From positions 434,001-498,000 of the forward strand of contig OX596343.1 of NCBI GenBank assembly GCA_951394405.1: a stretch of 64,000 bases of DNA, written 5' to 3'. Numbering within the stretch: position 1 is the stretch's first letter; each line of letters begins with the position of its first letter. Below the pieces are notes generated by a model, which was given only the letters and a program-made list of their open reading frames with translations, had not been told where the DNA came from and did not search any database. Position numbers and translations under genes: made by a program. The stretch is from Coprinellus micaceus (lineage: Eukaryota > Basidiomycota > Agaricomycetes > Agaricales > Psathyrellaceae). Of this stretch, positions 10,301-22,222 are shown in pieces.

Positions 10301-12217
10301 GTGAATGTGTCGGAAAGCTGGCGAGACGGAGGGTGTGATTAGATCAATATTTGCGCCGTTTAATCAAGCTGCAAAAACTCGCCTCGAGAAAGTAGGCTAT
10401 CTGTTCGCCAAGGCGCTCAGAAGGCTGACATCGTCGATACTTCGACTCATTGCCGAAGAAGAGATACAACGGCCACAGTGACGCTCCGCCAAAGGAGGTC
10501 AGTTGCGTTGCATCGGACCAAAACATCAATGCCACGACGACCCGCTCAAGCCCATCATTCCTCGAGGTGGTGGGGAGAGCCTGGATTTCTTCGTGGGCCT
10601 CTCTGAATGCATGCGACGCGTAGAGTTCCCCGTATAGTTCGACCTCTGGTGCATCATCGTAGGGCTTCCATGTCGCCCGATATGGTTGGTAGTGGAAAGC
10701 GCGGGCGTCGTTCGGGTTCTGAATCTTCTCTCTGATCACAGAAACGATGCTCCTGTGGCGAAGGTAGCCCGCAACGTAGGTGTCCAATCCAGGTTTTCGC
10801 ATCCTTCTGTGGAATGGAACTTCGAGCGTTACTGGGGTCGTTCTCCACCCGTCGTCCCGAATCCATTCGGCTTCCTCGTCAAGAAGATCTTCTCGATTAG
10901 CGCCGAGGGCTTTGAACGCAGTTTTCCAGTTGACGTCGAGAAGATCAGCAGTAGAGAAATCGGGTTGCTTGAAGAGGGCCACAAGCTTCAGAAAATCAGC
11001 GAACGACTTATTTTTTGAATCCCAATACCAGTCTGCGAGGGAGAACGAAGACTTGTTGGGAAATGGACCCCATTGGGACCCCCTGAGATCGGAAGGAGGC
11101 TGAGTGGGAGCATGGGCCGGGTCTTGGGTTATAGAAGGTTGGGAAACGGTGGGGTCTGGGGGCGCAGAAGGCTGGACAACGGTGGGTTCTGGGGGTGTAG
11201 GAGGCTGGACGACGGTGAGGACAGGGTCTATGAGATCCCTCAAGGTAACCGATCTTTCGGGGTCGTGCTTTAAAGCAGACCCGTGAGGTATACGATATGC
11301 GCGTACGACGCCAAATGCATTCCGCTTTGACTGGTGAACCACCAAGGCACGGGGAAGGTCAGGACTGACGCTAGGTTCGGTGTTGGGTGCGTCAGTGACT
11401 GGCCCTGCGCGAATATCGTCAGCACCACGCTCGCCATAGGGCCATAATGCGAAGATATTACGCACCGTTCTCCACCACATCGACTGGCGGTAGAGCCTCA
11501 GGGAGGATGTCTTCTTCTTGTCGGTACCGCGCAGGCAGGCGTATTATTCGCCTGCCCCTCCTTGTTGCTAAAGGGGAATCCAAGTCTTGGGGAGCCTGTC
11601 AAGAAATAAGTTAAAGATCGGGGCGACCTGCCACTCCTGCGTGAAATGACTGAACTGACCCCCTCAGACCCCACTGCGGTTGAACTGGCCCGAATGTCGC
11701 GCTGCTTCGGCAAGGATTCCCCGACAGGGCCTTCCAGGGTGCTGCCCGCTGTGCTACGAACGTCCCCGACCTATAAATCCAATTACTATGATCAGCTCAG
11801 AACGACAGCAATTTGCAACGAAATCTCATGTACCAAAATGCCTTCCGCGACTCGAGCCTGCGTGCCTTGGCTATCCACGTTTATAATATTATTCTGGTCT
11901 AGGCGACGCCTCTTCTTGGCCTCCCAGAACTCCTTGGTGTTGGCAAGAAGATCTGATATCCTGCGCTTGGACACAGTGCAGGAAACTCGTTGATGGGCTT
12001 CGAGATGGTGCAGTGCTGAATAGGACTTGGCGCAATGCTCGCAGCGGAAATGGGAGTATAAATGATACTGATTTGATTGTCGGGAGGGAGGGGAGCTCAT
12101 CGATGCCACGTCTTCAGAGCGATCAAGGGAGTGCTGGGTCACTGGGAGCGAGGGTCCCCCATGACCATCCGACTGCCAGGCCCTCGCCGGTAGCCCAGTG
12201 CTGTCAGAACTTGTCAT
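7394..12217 (-). CDS. Plavaka-type transposase, apparently complete, multi-exon
   Basis: The start is taken at the ATG at 12217 (MTSSDSTGL) and the stop at 7394. In order I see: an N-terminal zinc finger (FRCEHCAKSYSALHHLEAHQ); a basic RRIIRLPARYR motif followed by a proline-rich linker with three copies of an 11-residue TVVQPxxPPxP unit; the PFPNKSSFSLADWYWDS block; VPFHRRMRKPG; WSDATQLTSFGGASLWPLY; FGNESKYRRC; WVIILDDELIDAMKNGLVIV and YPRIFTYSVDYPEK; PCHRCLV; the hallmark DLMHEFEIGVWKRMF (near 9650-9680); YAQWHALAKLRMHNDMTLQL; KFNIFTIKFHFLGDY; and a C-terminal DRDSFMRYQYGMAVGHVY with an acidic tail. These are family blocks of basidiomycete Plavaka DNA transposases. About nine introns with normal GT/AG signals reconcile the frames, and I saw no stop or frameshift in the conserved blocks. 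It is a good candidate for an active enzyme. The SPAxxxGS/EDRGSPADDGG stretch near 8500-8660 is a variable insert. Confidence 0.85.
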
Positions 12218-13141
12218 CGTCAAGGCGTGGCGACTGAGGTAGGATGGCTGAACGCCCGTGTTTCAGTTGGGGTCGGACGAAGGGAGGTTTCTGACAACGG
12301 CCGGACACAGTGGCCAGTGGAATGGTTACTCGCTGGGGGAAGAATTTGTCGAGGCCAACAGGCCACCTGAAATTCAACACATGTTTGACACCCCTGATCG
12401 GATCGGGCTGATCCCTGCTTCCCGTAAAAGCGGCCGTTGGGTAGTATTGAGTCCTGATTCAACATCCTCGGAACCCCAGGTCCTCGCCGAAAGCAGTGTC
12501 TAAGATACGCTCGCGGTACGTGTGCATGCTGGAAACTGACGCGGCGCTCCCCACCTGGGTCGGGCTCCACGGGTTGGGGACTAGTCACTGAAATCCCCGC
12601 TCCATCGACAACGCTCCCTCCTTGATAATGCATTGCCGAGAGCGGTATTGAGGCGCTCCTCGATCTGCGGGACGCTATATGATTACCTGGCTCTGTGACC
12701 GACGGTGGTGTCATGACAAACCAGTCTGGTACGTTGAACCGTCCTCCCCGTGGGCTCGTACTGCTGCTCTACATAGTCCGCCATGCTATAGCAGAGGAAC
12801 AGAGAAATGAGTCGGAGACAGAGCTGTGGGTCAAAGAGGGAAACACGATGGACACAAACCATTCCTGGACCCCAATAATGAGAAGCACGATCTATTCTGA
12901 ACAAAGGGATAGACCACGTCCTGTTTTACGGTTCAACGGGCTCGAACCCAACACACCTTGGCCGCGGCGGGGACCGCTCGTGCTGGCTTTCCTGATACTC
13001 TTCTGTCCCCCTCTGCGGTAAGGGTCTTCAGTCTCTTGACTGTTTAGCTCGATTGATAGGCATCGCGATGGCGGCTATTCACCATGAGAGCTATTCAGCC
13101 CAGAGGTAGAACGGTCGCTGGCGTACGCCACAGGGTGAACA
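12218..13141. other. Upstream region of the transposase; no supported gene
   Basis: Several open frames overlap on both strands, without conserved motifs or coherent splicing. It probably contains the Plavaka promoter. Confidence 0.35.
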
Positions 13142-14268
13142 TCACCAGGGCCAAGTGTAGGAGGGACTCGCAATCGACCACGGGGAGTTTGTACCTGCTT
13201 CAGAGCCTGACGACGGGGCTGCTGGGACCGAGTTCGGCGACTTGAGCATGGACGTCGACGATATCACTGATCTGATTATTACAGATTTTAGATAGGGATC
13301 CAAGGTCGAACCAGACCTCGGAGGTGTATGCGCTGATGCAGACGGCAGTTTTGGAATGATAGTCATCTGGGTGGTGCAGTCGATCCACTTGCTCAAGGCT
13401 TTCGGCATGCTGGGCGTTGTTGGTGACTAGGCGCTTATGAGCATTCTTGGAGCGTTCACCCTGGGGAAAAGGTCAGGAGGCGGAGATGACAACGTGGACA
13501 CGACTCACGCTGTCGGATCCTTTCATATTGTTCCTCTACCACCACCTCAAGTAAGTATCCTCGTCGTCGTCGCCCCCGTCCCCTGCCCATCTCGATACCC
13601 GCGATTCCCCGCTGGATCGCCGTCTATTCCTCGCGGCTGACGGAGGTTGTCGTCCGTCGTTAGAGGTGCGATATGGTAGAAATGGTGGCGGTAGGAAGGA
13701 GTTAAGTGGATAACCCAGACTTGGTTTCGCATTATTGCGTTGACCCTGCTCGCTTCTCGACCGACGGGAAGTTCACAAGAACTTCGACAGGCGGTTGTGG
13801 ACGACGTGGAGGGCGCCATCCTGCTTGGGTTCACCGATGATGATGGGAGGGGAGGGAGAGCCAGCTGAGAGTCAAACCCGCTTCGGAATCCGAAGTCAAG
13901 CAAAGGAGTTTCAAACACAGCTGTGCGCCCGATAAACGTGAATACTACGATTAAAAGTTGCTCGCAGAGGTATTGTACTGGTAAGTGAGTCGAGACAGTG
14001 ACGGCCAGAAACCCAGGGCTCAATAGTAGAGTGTGGCATTAACAAGAAACGGATGGGAATGAGCCGCAAGAAGGGATGTGCGGGGAAGAAAAGGAATGTT
14101 GCAGTCGACGATGAGGTTCATATGATGGCAGTATGTTATGAAGGAACCTTGACAGGGAGATGCTGCTGATGAGCAGGGGATTGCCGTGTAGAGTGATGAT
14201 GACCCCCCACGGGCACCTCGACACGACCACATCCTCAAGCCTCTCCTCCCGAGGATGGGCCGCCGCAT
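13142..14268 (-). CDS. Possible unrecognised minus-strand gene
   Basis: Two overlapping open segments on the minus strand (about 13142-13408 and 13547-14268) could be exons of a small gene. One stretch, WFDLGSLSKICNNQISDIV, looks protein-like, and the rest is unremarkable. I recognise no family and cannot fix the start. It may be a decayed accessory gene of the element. Confidence 0.25.
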
Positions 14269-16022
14269 GGTGGTGATGGGTAAACGTACTCGTTGAGGTC
14301 GAAGCCAGTGAGGACAGAAACGACTTCTTCTTCGTTGAATTTCTCCTCTAGAAGATCCTTCCGCACACGCACACGGGGCGCCGATTGGCGATCCTCGTTG
14401 CGCTCGACCTCAGGGGCCCACGCCGGTTCGAACCAATTATCTTCGCTGTAAGGAAGGTCGATGTTGCGTTTGCACGTTAACCACTTGGATACCCAGATGA
14501 CATCCTTGAGAGGGAGAGCACGGACTTTTTCCTGGGCGTAGTGGGCGATCTTGTCGGCCGTCTCTGACCACATGCCCTTTCCTGCATACCAGCGTGCAAA
14601 GTCCACGACGGTGCAGCTGAGTTCCGTGGGGAAGTCGTCAGGATGCGGTTCGAGATGGCGGGTACTGTTAACGGGGATACGATACGCCTTCAGGATTTCG
14701 CCATAAAGTCCAGGGCATGCGAAGAGCAGATAGCATTTGTCAAAAGAACGACTCCACCCCAAGGTACTCACTCCAGCCGGACGGGTGCTCTCCTTTGGCG
14801 TCACCATCCGGAACAAGGAGCGACCCTCAAGGTGGGCGATGCTTATGCGGCCCTGCTTGTCCTCCACGATCCCTTCGTTATCCCCCGTGCCATGAAGCCA
14901 CACCCAGCAGGCCTGCACCCAGACGGGCTCGTCATCCTCTGGCGTCTCATATCGACCCAATTTCAGCATAACATGCTTTAGCCAGGCAGGACGTTGGATG
15001 GGCTTCCACCGACACCACGCCTCGTTCTGCGCCTTGTTCAAGACGGTGAGCGGCTGCTTCTCTGGGTTGGCGTCGATAAGGGCGCGAGCCTCGTCGAAGA
15101 GCGCGGTGACAGCGGGCGCGAGGTCCACTCTTCCACCCGAGCATATGAGCGATATGGCGGCTACGACCGAGGTGGGGTTGTTGAAGTTGGGAGATCCGTG
15201 AATGGGCGTGCCTTTCACCCTGGTCATCACCTGCTCGCGGTCGAGGTTCTGGTTGGCCTTGCACGGCTTTTCACTGCTGCTGCTGCTGTAGTCATCCTCG
15301 GACTCCTCATCAAAACTAACAAGCCGAGGTAACAAGTCGGATTCAGAGATCAACGCGCCTGATAGGTACACAGGAGGGTCGGGGGGCGGATCCCTGAAGG
15401 TAGGCACCTCCGTTACGTTCCAGTCGGCACAGTCCCTTCTATCCTGATTCTTCCTAGGCCTTTTGGGTCCGGGCTGTGACTTGCTACAGTCTAGGGACGT
15501 CTCGTGACGGGGGCTACCCTGTTGCCATTGTTGCTGTTGGCGATATCCTTGTCCGCAATTGAGGTCGCCTCGACGCCCACGACAACCCCCACCACGATAG
15601 TAGTGTCCGCTGACGCTGTGCTTATGTTGTCGCTCGTCGGAGGGACCAGGTCGTGAGGCCGGAGTCCAACCTTGGTTTTCGCAAGGCAAGTACTGGTTCG
15701 AGGGGTAGTGCCGACCTCTTCGTCCAAGACCGGCTGAGATTCTACCCGCCAAGTGCAGCGTTTTCGAAGATGTGGTGATCGTAGGGGTTGGGGATTGGGA
15801 GCGGTATCGCTGATTGCGCTCTGGGACAGTGACGCTCCACTCCGAGGGGGCCTTTATCTTCTCCGACCCGGATTGTTCGACGGGTTCATGACGGTTGGTC
15901 ATCGTGTTGAATGGCGAGAACCAGCGAGCACTGTGGTTGCCGAAGTTAAAAGGTTTTGATTGCCGAAGTTTGGTTCCCAGTGCCACTGCCGATGCACGTC
16001 GGAAAGCTCGGCCGAAGCCCAA
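14235..16022 (-). CDS. Unrecognised 595-residue element-borne protein
   Basis: This is one long open frame on the minus strand. The true start may be at the internal Met of MTNRHEPVEQ near 15902, because the first 40 residues are basic and poorly structured. The first third is Arg/Gly/Gln-rich (HYYRGGGCRGRRGD, YRQQQQWQQG), with an acidic serine run (EESEDDYSSSSSEK). The rest looks globular: LAPAVTALFDEARALIDANP, PIQRPAWLKHVMLKLGRY, WVQACWVWLHGTGD, YLLFACPGLYGEILKAYRIP and VIWVSKWLTCKR. An RG-rich head with a globular tail suggests nucleic-acid binding, but that is inference. A short intron may be retained near 14760. I know no family name. It reads in the same direction as the transposase and the C2HC gene. 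Confidence 0.55.
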   Translation of the reverse strand: MGFGRAFRRASAVALGTKLRQSKPFNFGNHSARWFSPFNTMTNRHEPVEQSGSEKIKAPSEWSVTVPERNQRYRSQSPTPTITTSSKTLHLAGRISAGLGRRGRHYPSNQYLPCENQGWTPASRPGPSDERQHKHSVSGHYYRGGGCRGRRGDLNCGQGYRQQQQWQQGSPRHETSLDCSKSQPGPKRPRKNQDRRDCADWNVTEVPTFRDPPPDPPVYLSGALISESDLLPRLVSFDEESEDDYSSSSSEKPCKANQNLDREQVMTRVKGTPIHGSPNFNNPTSVVAAISLICSGGRVDLAPAVTALFDEARALIDANPEKQPLTVLNKAQNEAWCRWKPIQRPAWLKHVMLKLGRYETPEDDEPVWVQACWVWLHGTGDNEGIVEDKQGRISIAHLEGRSLFRMVTPKESTRPAGVSTLGWSRSFDKCYLLFACPGLYGEILKAYRIPVNSTRHLEPHPDDFPTELSCTVVDFARWYAGKGMWSETADKIAHYAQEKVRALPLKDVIWVSKWLTCKRNIDLPYSEDNWFEPAWAPEVERNEDRQSAPRVRVRKDLLEEKFNEEEVVSVLTGFDLNEYVYPSPPCGGPSSGGEA

Positions 16023-16289
16023 GTGCCGCCTAGGATGTAGTGAGTCCGACCGGGGGATGCACGAACATTGTGTTGAATTAAACGGCGCTACGTATTACGG
16101 AGAGGAAAAAATGGTAGGGGTCTTCTAGTATATCAAATCATCTATAGGACTGCACCGAGAACAATCAAGAAGTGGCATGAAGAGAGGGAAATGGTATGGA
16201 CTTGGTAGGGTAGAAAACACTCAAAGAAAGAGACTGGAGGTGACAAACGCCGTCCGGCAACTTCCAAAGGTCCAGAGGCTCCGACAGCA

Positions 16290-17929
16290 CTAGGCGACAT
16301 GTGAAGCAGTGCTAATACTGCCACTCACTATGACTCCTCGACGAGGCACGGCCTGCATGACCTCCAGGATGGTAGGAAGATCCGAATCTGAGCTACTCTC
16401 CTCATTAATATCCTCGGGAGCATCAACTTCCGCTCCACCCCTTCCAGGAGCACCACCTACAGGGCTCATGGGCATGTACTCGATATCACCGAACACATCG
16501 TACGCCGCGTCGGTCGGTGGCTCATAATCGAAGTCATTCAGCTCGGTCGATGTGGGGCTTGAAGGAACTTGATATCCAGCCACGCTGGGGCTTGGCGACT
16601 CCGGCACCTCTGGACGGGGGTATGGATGCCCAGCATGTTTCTTCCCCCCGCACACGTGATTAATTGCGAAGTATTTGCGGAGGGTGACAACCTTGCAAAC
16701 GAAGCACTGGACAAAGGTTGTCCAGAACCGCTCTTCAGACACCCCCGCTACGAGTTCATCGATAAGGGCATCCTTGGCCTTCTTCGCAGAGTCTGGGTGA
16801 ACCTTCTCCAAGTCTGAAAGAAGGCGAGTAAGTATACATAAGGCTCGAGGGCAAATGATCGGAGCTAGCACTCACGCCTTCCTGACCCTCGAACCACGAT
16901 GTCGGTCATGAGCTGGAATAAACCATCTCCGCCTCGCAGGGACTTGTCGATATCGGTAATGGTCGCAAGCTCCTGCGGGGCAAGCGAAATCTCTAACGAT
17001 TCGTCAAAGCGGATGTTACTAATAGTGTGCAAGGTATGTCTGTGAGAGCCTAAACTCACTGCGAGGGTAGCAGACTTGAATCTTCAAGAATATCAATGGA
17101 TAGAACCGCTCGAGGCACACTGTTAGGAAGACCGGATAAATGTGAGAAGTGAGAACTAGTGTAACATGCGAATCATACTGACGGAAATAGCCACAGCGTT
17201 GTTTGGCACAGGTCGCCACATACTCGCCATTCAAGACCGATTGGTTTCTGAACTCGTCGTTGGTGACCGTTTCGACTATGCCAATCCTGGATTCGGTGTA
17301 CTTGGTGCCTTCGAGGAGCGCACACAAGCAGGATGGCGCCTTGAATCTGTGGGTGCGTCGGAAATCTTCGAGTTCGCTCGGTGGGACTCTCTTGTCAGTC
17401 CCCACGTCTATGGGCCTGATAGGCCCCCATTCCATGAGTAAGTCCACGCTGGACGGATTTGGTATGGGAGAGTGGAGAGTACGTACCAGCCCCATTCGGA
17501 GAGCGATTGGGTGACCGCGTTGAAGTGCAAAGGAACTGGACGTCCCTGCCCGGGTGTACGAACGTGATTGGCCTCGATTTGACGGAGGAAATGAGCGGTA
17601 ATGATTGTTGGGGTCGGGGTCTGGAAACTTGGAATGCGTTGGCTGGTACGAATCGGTGGCATGTTTCAGCTGAAGGCAAGTGGGTGATAAGGAACTTGAG
17701 ATGGGCTGTTGGGTGGTAAAGTGGGGTGAGGTACCTGAGCATTTATAGCGCCCAAGTAGGGAAGGCGGTCCGCCTCGTAGTTGTTCCAGTGGTCGTGAGG
17801 TCTTGGAGATACTGGCACCGGCAGGACGATAGAGTCGGTTGCTGCTGCTGCCCGGGCTTTGGAGACAAGGCGTTGCCAGGTTACCCAACTCTTACGACGC
17901 CTGCATCCACGACCACGAAGCGGGAACAT
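16290..17929 (-). CDS. Basidiomycete transposon-associated protein with a C2HC zinc-like motif, multi-exon
   Basis: The start is at MFPLRGRGCRRRK (17929). Exons then carry LLMEWGPIRPIDVGTDKR, EDFRRTHRFKAPSCLCALL, EFRNQSVLNGEYVATCAKQR and CGYF, which splices to VCLERFYPL. Next come ISLAPQELATITDIDKSLRG, LEKVHPDSAKKAKDALIDEL and a cysteine-rich C-terminus, CFVCKVVTLRKYFAINHVC (C-x2-C...H-x2-C), followed by an acidic serine tail that ends at 16290. The core FRNQ.VLNGEYVA.CAK.RCGY is one I associate with proteins repeatedly found beside DNA transposons in Agaricomycetes. Its biochemical role is unknown. Five or six introns are needed, and I placed them only roughly. Confidence 0.55.
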
Positions 17930-19757
17930 GGCTTTCTAACCTCTTTAGGTTAAGCGCCGCCACTCCAGTGGTCTTCACAGGCGATGTGCGAGGGACTTGA
18001 AGCGACTGGGCATGCCGCTGCCTAGCAACCCGCCATGAAGCGATGAAGGGACCGAAATAGGAGCTGCAGACTCGTTCAAGCTGAACGGCGAACACCTGTC
18101 GAAACATGTTTCGTAAGTACACCGACTTGCTCGTTCTATTCGAGCCGCACTGCGACAGCTAAAAAGAATCCGAAGTTGTTTGTTGATACTTTCGTTATGA
18201 ATATCTCGACCGTGACAGTGGTGGCGAAGGGTGCATTGAAACCTATTGAAACTCTAGACTCAGACCTGGGCCGGCTTCCATAGCTGCGAAGCGCCCGCGC
18301 TGAACCGGTATAGGAGCTCGATTGGTCTTGGAGCTGACAATTTTCACGACGGAGGGCGGAACCGGGGACCCAGATTGGCATGTCGGTAAGGGGCATATGT
18401 GGAAACCGCGGTCAGCAGCAGTCCCAACCCAGCAGTGTTTTCACTCGAGTCATCCGTCGCAACTAAGTTGGCAAGGCTATTTCAACCAAGAATTTCGGTC
18501 TTCAAGCTACAGTGGGAGTGGGAAGCAGGACAGAAGACGGGTCTATTGGGAGACAGCACCTAGTACGCTACCTACACGGCAGGGACTCGACAAAGGCTCA
18601 AAGAGTGTCCATGTGAGGTGAAGGCGAAAGTGGCCGACGGTGTCGTTGCGAAGACCGGACGACGACAGCTAGGACTCGAGCAAGTGTGATGTGAGCGGGC
18701 ACCGCGTTGACGAACCTACAAGACGACTGCCGGTATGGGACGTCTCGAAGCGACATCCCCGATAGGTGGGGTATGCAAAGGAAAGAGCCGACGGTTCAGG
18801 GATTCCTTAGGGTTGGCTGGCATGTGAGGGGTTGAGAGTAGTGAGTATCCTGGGGATCAAGAGCACGTCTCAATTGAGCATGGGATCTGGATCTGCGAGG
18901 CGGAGGCGGGACGTCAATAAGAAAGGGCGTACCCCTCCCGCCACCGCTTCTCAAGCATCGCGATCCCCATGTTGCAGGCAGCAATAGCATCTGCAAGAAA
19001 ATAATGCGCAGAGAGCTGGTCTAGCGCAAGACAACGGCTTGGGCTTGAAAACACACCTGTGTTTGAACGCGACCCTAGCCATTGTGTGGTGGTGGTGGTG
19101 GGAGTCTAAGCCGGCATGGTGGTGGGGAATTGCGCAGTATAACACAGCCACGGCGCACCCTCGGAGCTTCATTGTTTCGGGAATCTCCGAATCGGCATAG
19201 CGGCAGGTGCCAAGCGCTGGTAGGCTCAACTTGAATCTCCGTAGTATCGACTTTGCTACAATCGAGGATCGGACCACGTTCAGTCAAGAGAGTACTACCG
19301 ATTACCTGCATACACGTTACGCCCTCGTAAGGCCCGTGACCCTAGCCCGTCGGACAGAAATTGGATGCGGTGATCACAGGACGAGGTGGACTCTGCTCTC
19401 ACTCGACTCCCCTTTCCCCACCGCTCCGACTCGGAGTCATCACACGGACGGACTCCCTCAACCTCAGCCACCATGAACGCCTTAGCTGGACGCCCCCTTC
19501 CACTCACCTTCACTCCCGCCTCTCGATCTCACCATCCGCGCTCTCTCCCTGTCTGAACACACTCACAACCCCGACTACCAGTTGGGCACGCTTTTTAGCC
19601 ATCGACTTGCCGGTACGGGACGCCGCTCGGACAAGTATTCGTGCGATCTTGAAAGGCCTTATACTTACGATCCATCACGATCAAGTAGACGGGGTGACTT
19701 GGAATTAGTGTTTATTTGGTGAGCAACTGGTGAATGTCTAAGGTACCAAGGAGAAGT
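17930..19757. other. No supported gene
   Basis: Short open frames occur on both strands without family motifs. A GTGGTGGTGGTGGTGGG simple repeat lies near 19085-19105. Confidence 0.35.
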
Positions 19758-20501
19758 CACTAGTTACTGACAGAAATTAATGATTAAAACGCGGCTTAGT
19801 CGCTGGAACGGGGTGTTAAATGCCGCGGGTTTCGTTGGGTGTAAAATAATCATTCCAGTCAATGTCATTTCGTCAGCCAAAGACGAAATCATAACCTAAT
19901 ATAACAAAATCATTCTGTTCTGAGTGACAAAATCATCATATCGTCTAGATGCAATCATAACTATTCAAATATAATCATTTGGTTCCTAATTGATCGATTG
20001 ATGCGAGAATCACGTGACCTTGCTATCGCCCATTTTTGGAACATTGGTGGCAACTCTATTGTTATTCTTTCCTCTCAGCTTAGCATATATTAAAGTAGAG
20101 TTTGCTGCCTTAGAGGTGATAGAACACCACCACATATACCCCAAAGGATGGAAGAGACTTTGAAAAAACTTCAAAGTCCTCTTTAAGTAATGATATTAAT
20201 ATATTGAATTAATGACTTTGTCTGTTAGCTTAATGATTACTCGCAGTAAAGTTATGATGAAACATAATGATTTTGGCTTGGTGCTAGAATGATTGGTTAT
20301 GATTTCATTGTGTTAGGTTTATGATCACAGACACCTGAGTTATGATTGAAATCTGTTGACAATTACTTTTTGTTTTGATTATAATTAAATAGTTATGATT
20401 GCGGCGATTTGACTTTTCACAATCATTAAAAGCCGCGGCATTTAACACACCATTCCAGCGACTAAGCCGCATTTTAATCATTATTTCAGCAGTAACCACT
20501 C
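19758..20501. mobile_element. 744-bp MITE-like element with long imperfect TIRs and clustered subterminal motifs
   Basis: About 19763-19832 is an inverted repeat of 20427-20496. The shared core is GCGGCTTAGTCGCTGGAA, then TGTTAAATGCCGCGG, with ATGATTAAAA outside the core. The flanks carry GAGAAGT on both sides (19751-19757 and 20502-20508), a plausible 7-bp target duplication. The interior is A/T-rich against a GC-rich surrounding. It is studded with AATCATT/AATCATAAC words on the left and the complementary AATGATT/GTTATGAT words on the right, so the subterminal motifs are themselves mirrored. There is no open frame of note, so it is non-autonomous. Element ends are uncertain by a few bases. 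Confidence 0.8.
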
Positions 20502-20617
20502 GAGAAGTAACATAAAAACGTTCGGGGATTGCGGTAGGAATTGTGGCAGAGGTGCAACGCAAGCCAGGATTGAAGTCTGTCGCGGCGGGGAGACACTGTC
20601 GAGGTGAAAGGCCTGGC

Positions 20618-22222
20618 TTACTGAGCCGGCGGAGCCGAGGCACTGTCACTGGCTCTATTCCCGGGCCACAGGCCAGCCTTTATGAGGCGCCTTCGCTCCT
20701 TGATCTTCGATGCCACAGAATTTCCGCTCACAACACGACCTTCGTTAACGTGGGTCGGAAAGATTTGCCTGGAGAGGGGTGTAAGCCAACAAATATAAGT
20801 TGACGACGACCCCTGGAGGGGTAGGGGCACTATTCGGAGGGAAAACTCACTGGTTCCACCACTTGACCAGCTCTGCGGCTTCGATGTGCTCATCCGGATC
20901 CTCCAAAACGTCCACAATTAGGTTGTAGAAGTACTCGGAGTCAGTGACCAAATCTGTTCGCGAAAATACGGCTTGTGAGGAGAGGGCAAAGCGAACCTGG
21001 GTGAAACAGGCGCCACAGTGAGATAAGAATGTGTTCAGAAACGGGAGCAAGACTTCCCACCTGAGTAGCGATGTAGGCAATGGATGAAATGGTTACACTT
21101 TGCATACCATGAAGTCTAGCATTGGAAGATCTCGTGGCTTTGCTAGCACCCGAGGCGACTGAGCTTGGGGACGTAAAAACGTGTTTGTATGCCTACGAGT
21201 AATCAAAACTTGGAAGGAGTTGATGCTGTCAGTTCTCACCTTGACGAGTAGGGAACTACGCAGTAACCCCTCCCAAGGATCCTCAGGGTTGTACTCAAAG
21301 TTGCGAAAGAGAAAGCGCGGCCACATGTCGCCCGCTGGAATCAAGGTCCCACTTTCAAGGTCACGTCGTATCCTACGACAAAGTAGCCCGTGGCATTTAG
21401 CACCATCTCCGAGCATCGATTTCAAATCAGTGAAGCGGAGACTACTCACTTGGGGTCACTCCAGTTCAAATTGACTGGGCAAAGAAGTTCCCCGGTGCGC
21501 TCGTGGTGGAACCCCCGGTCCGTCTTGACGTTGCGCTGGATGGGGGGTATGAGCACCTGTTTGTGCGGTGTAATCCAGTCCACTATCGCGGATTTCATGG
21601 ACTTCGTATCGTCCGACCGAGCAGAATTAATTCCTTTCGTAAGCTAGGATTCGCGCGAGTCAGCCCCAGGCTTCCGAGAACGTTCAACAAAGGGTGCCCC
21701 ATCGGCACCTTACGCACCATGGTAGAGATGTAAATTAAGTCCTCCTCCGTGCCGGTGTTCAGCCGTTCTTCAAGTCCAGGAGACATAGCCAATAAGCTGG
21801 TGTAGAGGCGGTGTTCCGATATCTCGCTACGAAGTATGGGAGTGGTGCTGAGTGGTGCTGGGAAACAAGGGGATTAAAACTAACCTAGTCGGGAGCTCGT
21901 CTTCTGTGATGCGACCAAGGTCAAGCTGCATCGTCCTAGAAAGTCCATTCACAAGGAGAGTCTGCACACGACAGAACGTTCGGATGGTCCTCCCATAGTG
22001 TCGACCATGACCGACTAGGGGGTCCGTCTTCCCGCTTTGAGTACCAGAAGATTCGTTGTGAGCGATATCCTCAGCAGGACTAAACGAGGACACTCACTGT
22101 TTCTTCAACGGTCCCCAAGAGAGGGCGTTGGAGGGATCGGCAGGGCGTTTCCCGTTCGCGTTAACTTCGACATCGCTATCTTGACTCTGCGCTCTGTTAT
22201 CCTTGGCACCTGCGCTACTCAT
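20618..22222 (-). CDS. DUF6698-type transposon-associated protein, multi-exon, apparently intact
   Basis: The start is MSSAGAKDNRAQSQ (22222) and the stop is after SASAPPAQ (20618). In order: GRHYGRTIRTFCRVQTLLVN; EHRLYTSLLAMSPGLEERL; EEDLIYIST; ARSDDTKSMKSAIVDWITP; TDRGFHHERTGELLCPVNL; IPAGDMWPRFLFRNFEYNPE; DPWEGLLRSSLLVK; SSNARLHGMQSVT; QVRFALSSQAVFSRTD; SEYFYNLIVDVLEDPDE; VKWWNQ, spliced to QIFPTHV. From memory this matches the basidiomycete family labelled DUF6698 in Pfam, which accompanies Agaricomycete DNA transposons. I am fairly sure of the family but not of its number. Its function is not established. All exons join with GT/AG signals and no stop, so the gene seems maintained. A MITE sits 117 bp downstream of its stop. 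Confidence 0.75.

Noticed and set aside
12925..12990. A tRNA-like stretch (GGCTCGAACCC)
   Set aside because: The arms do not pair into a T-stem or acceptor stem on either strand.
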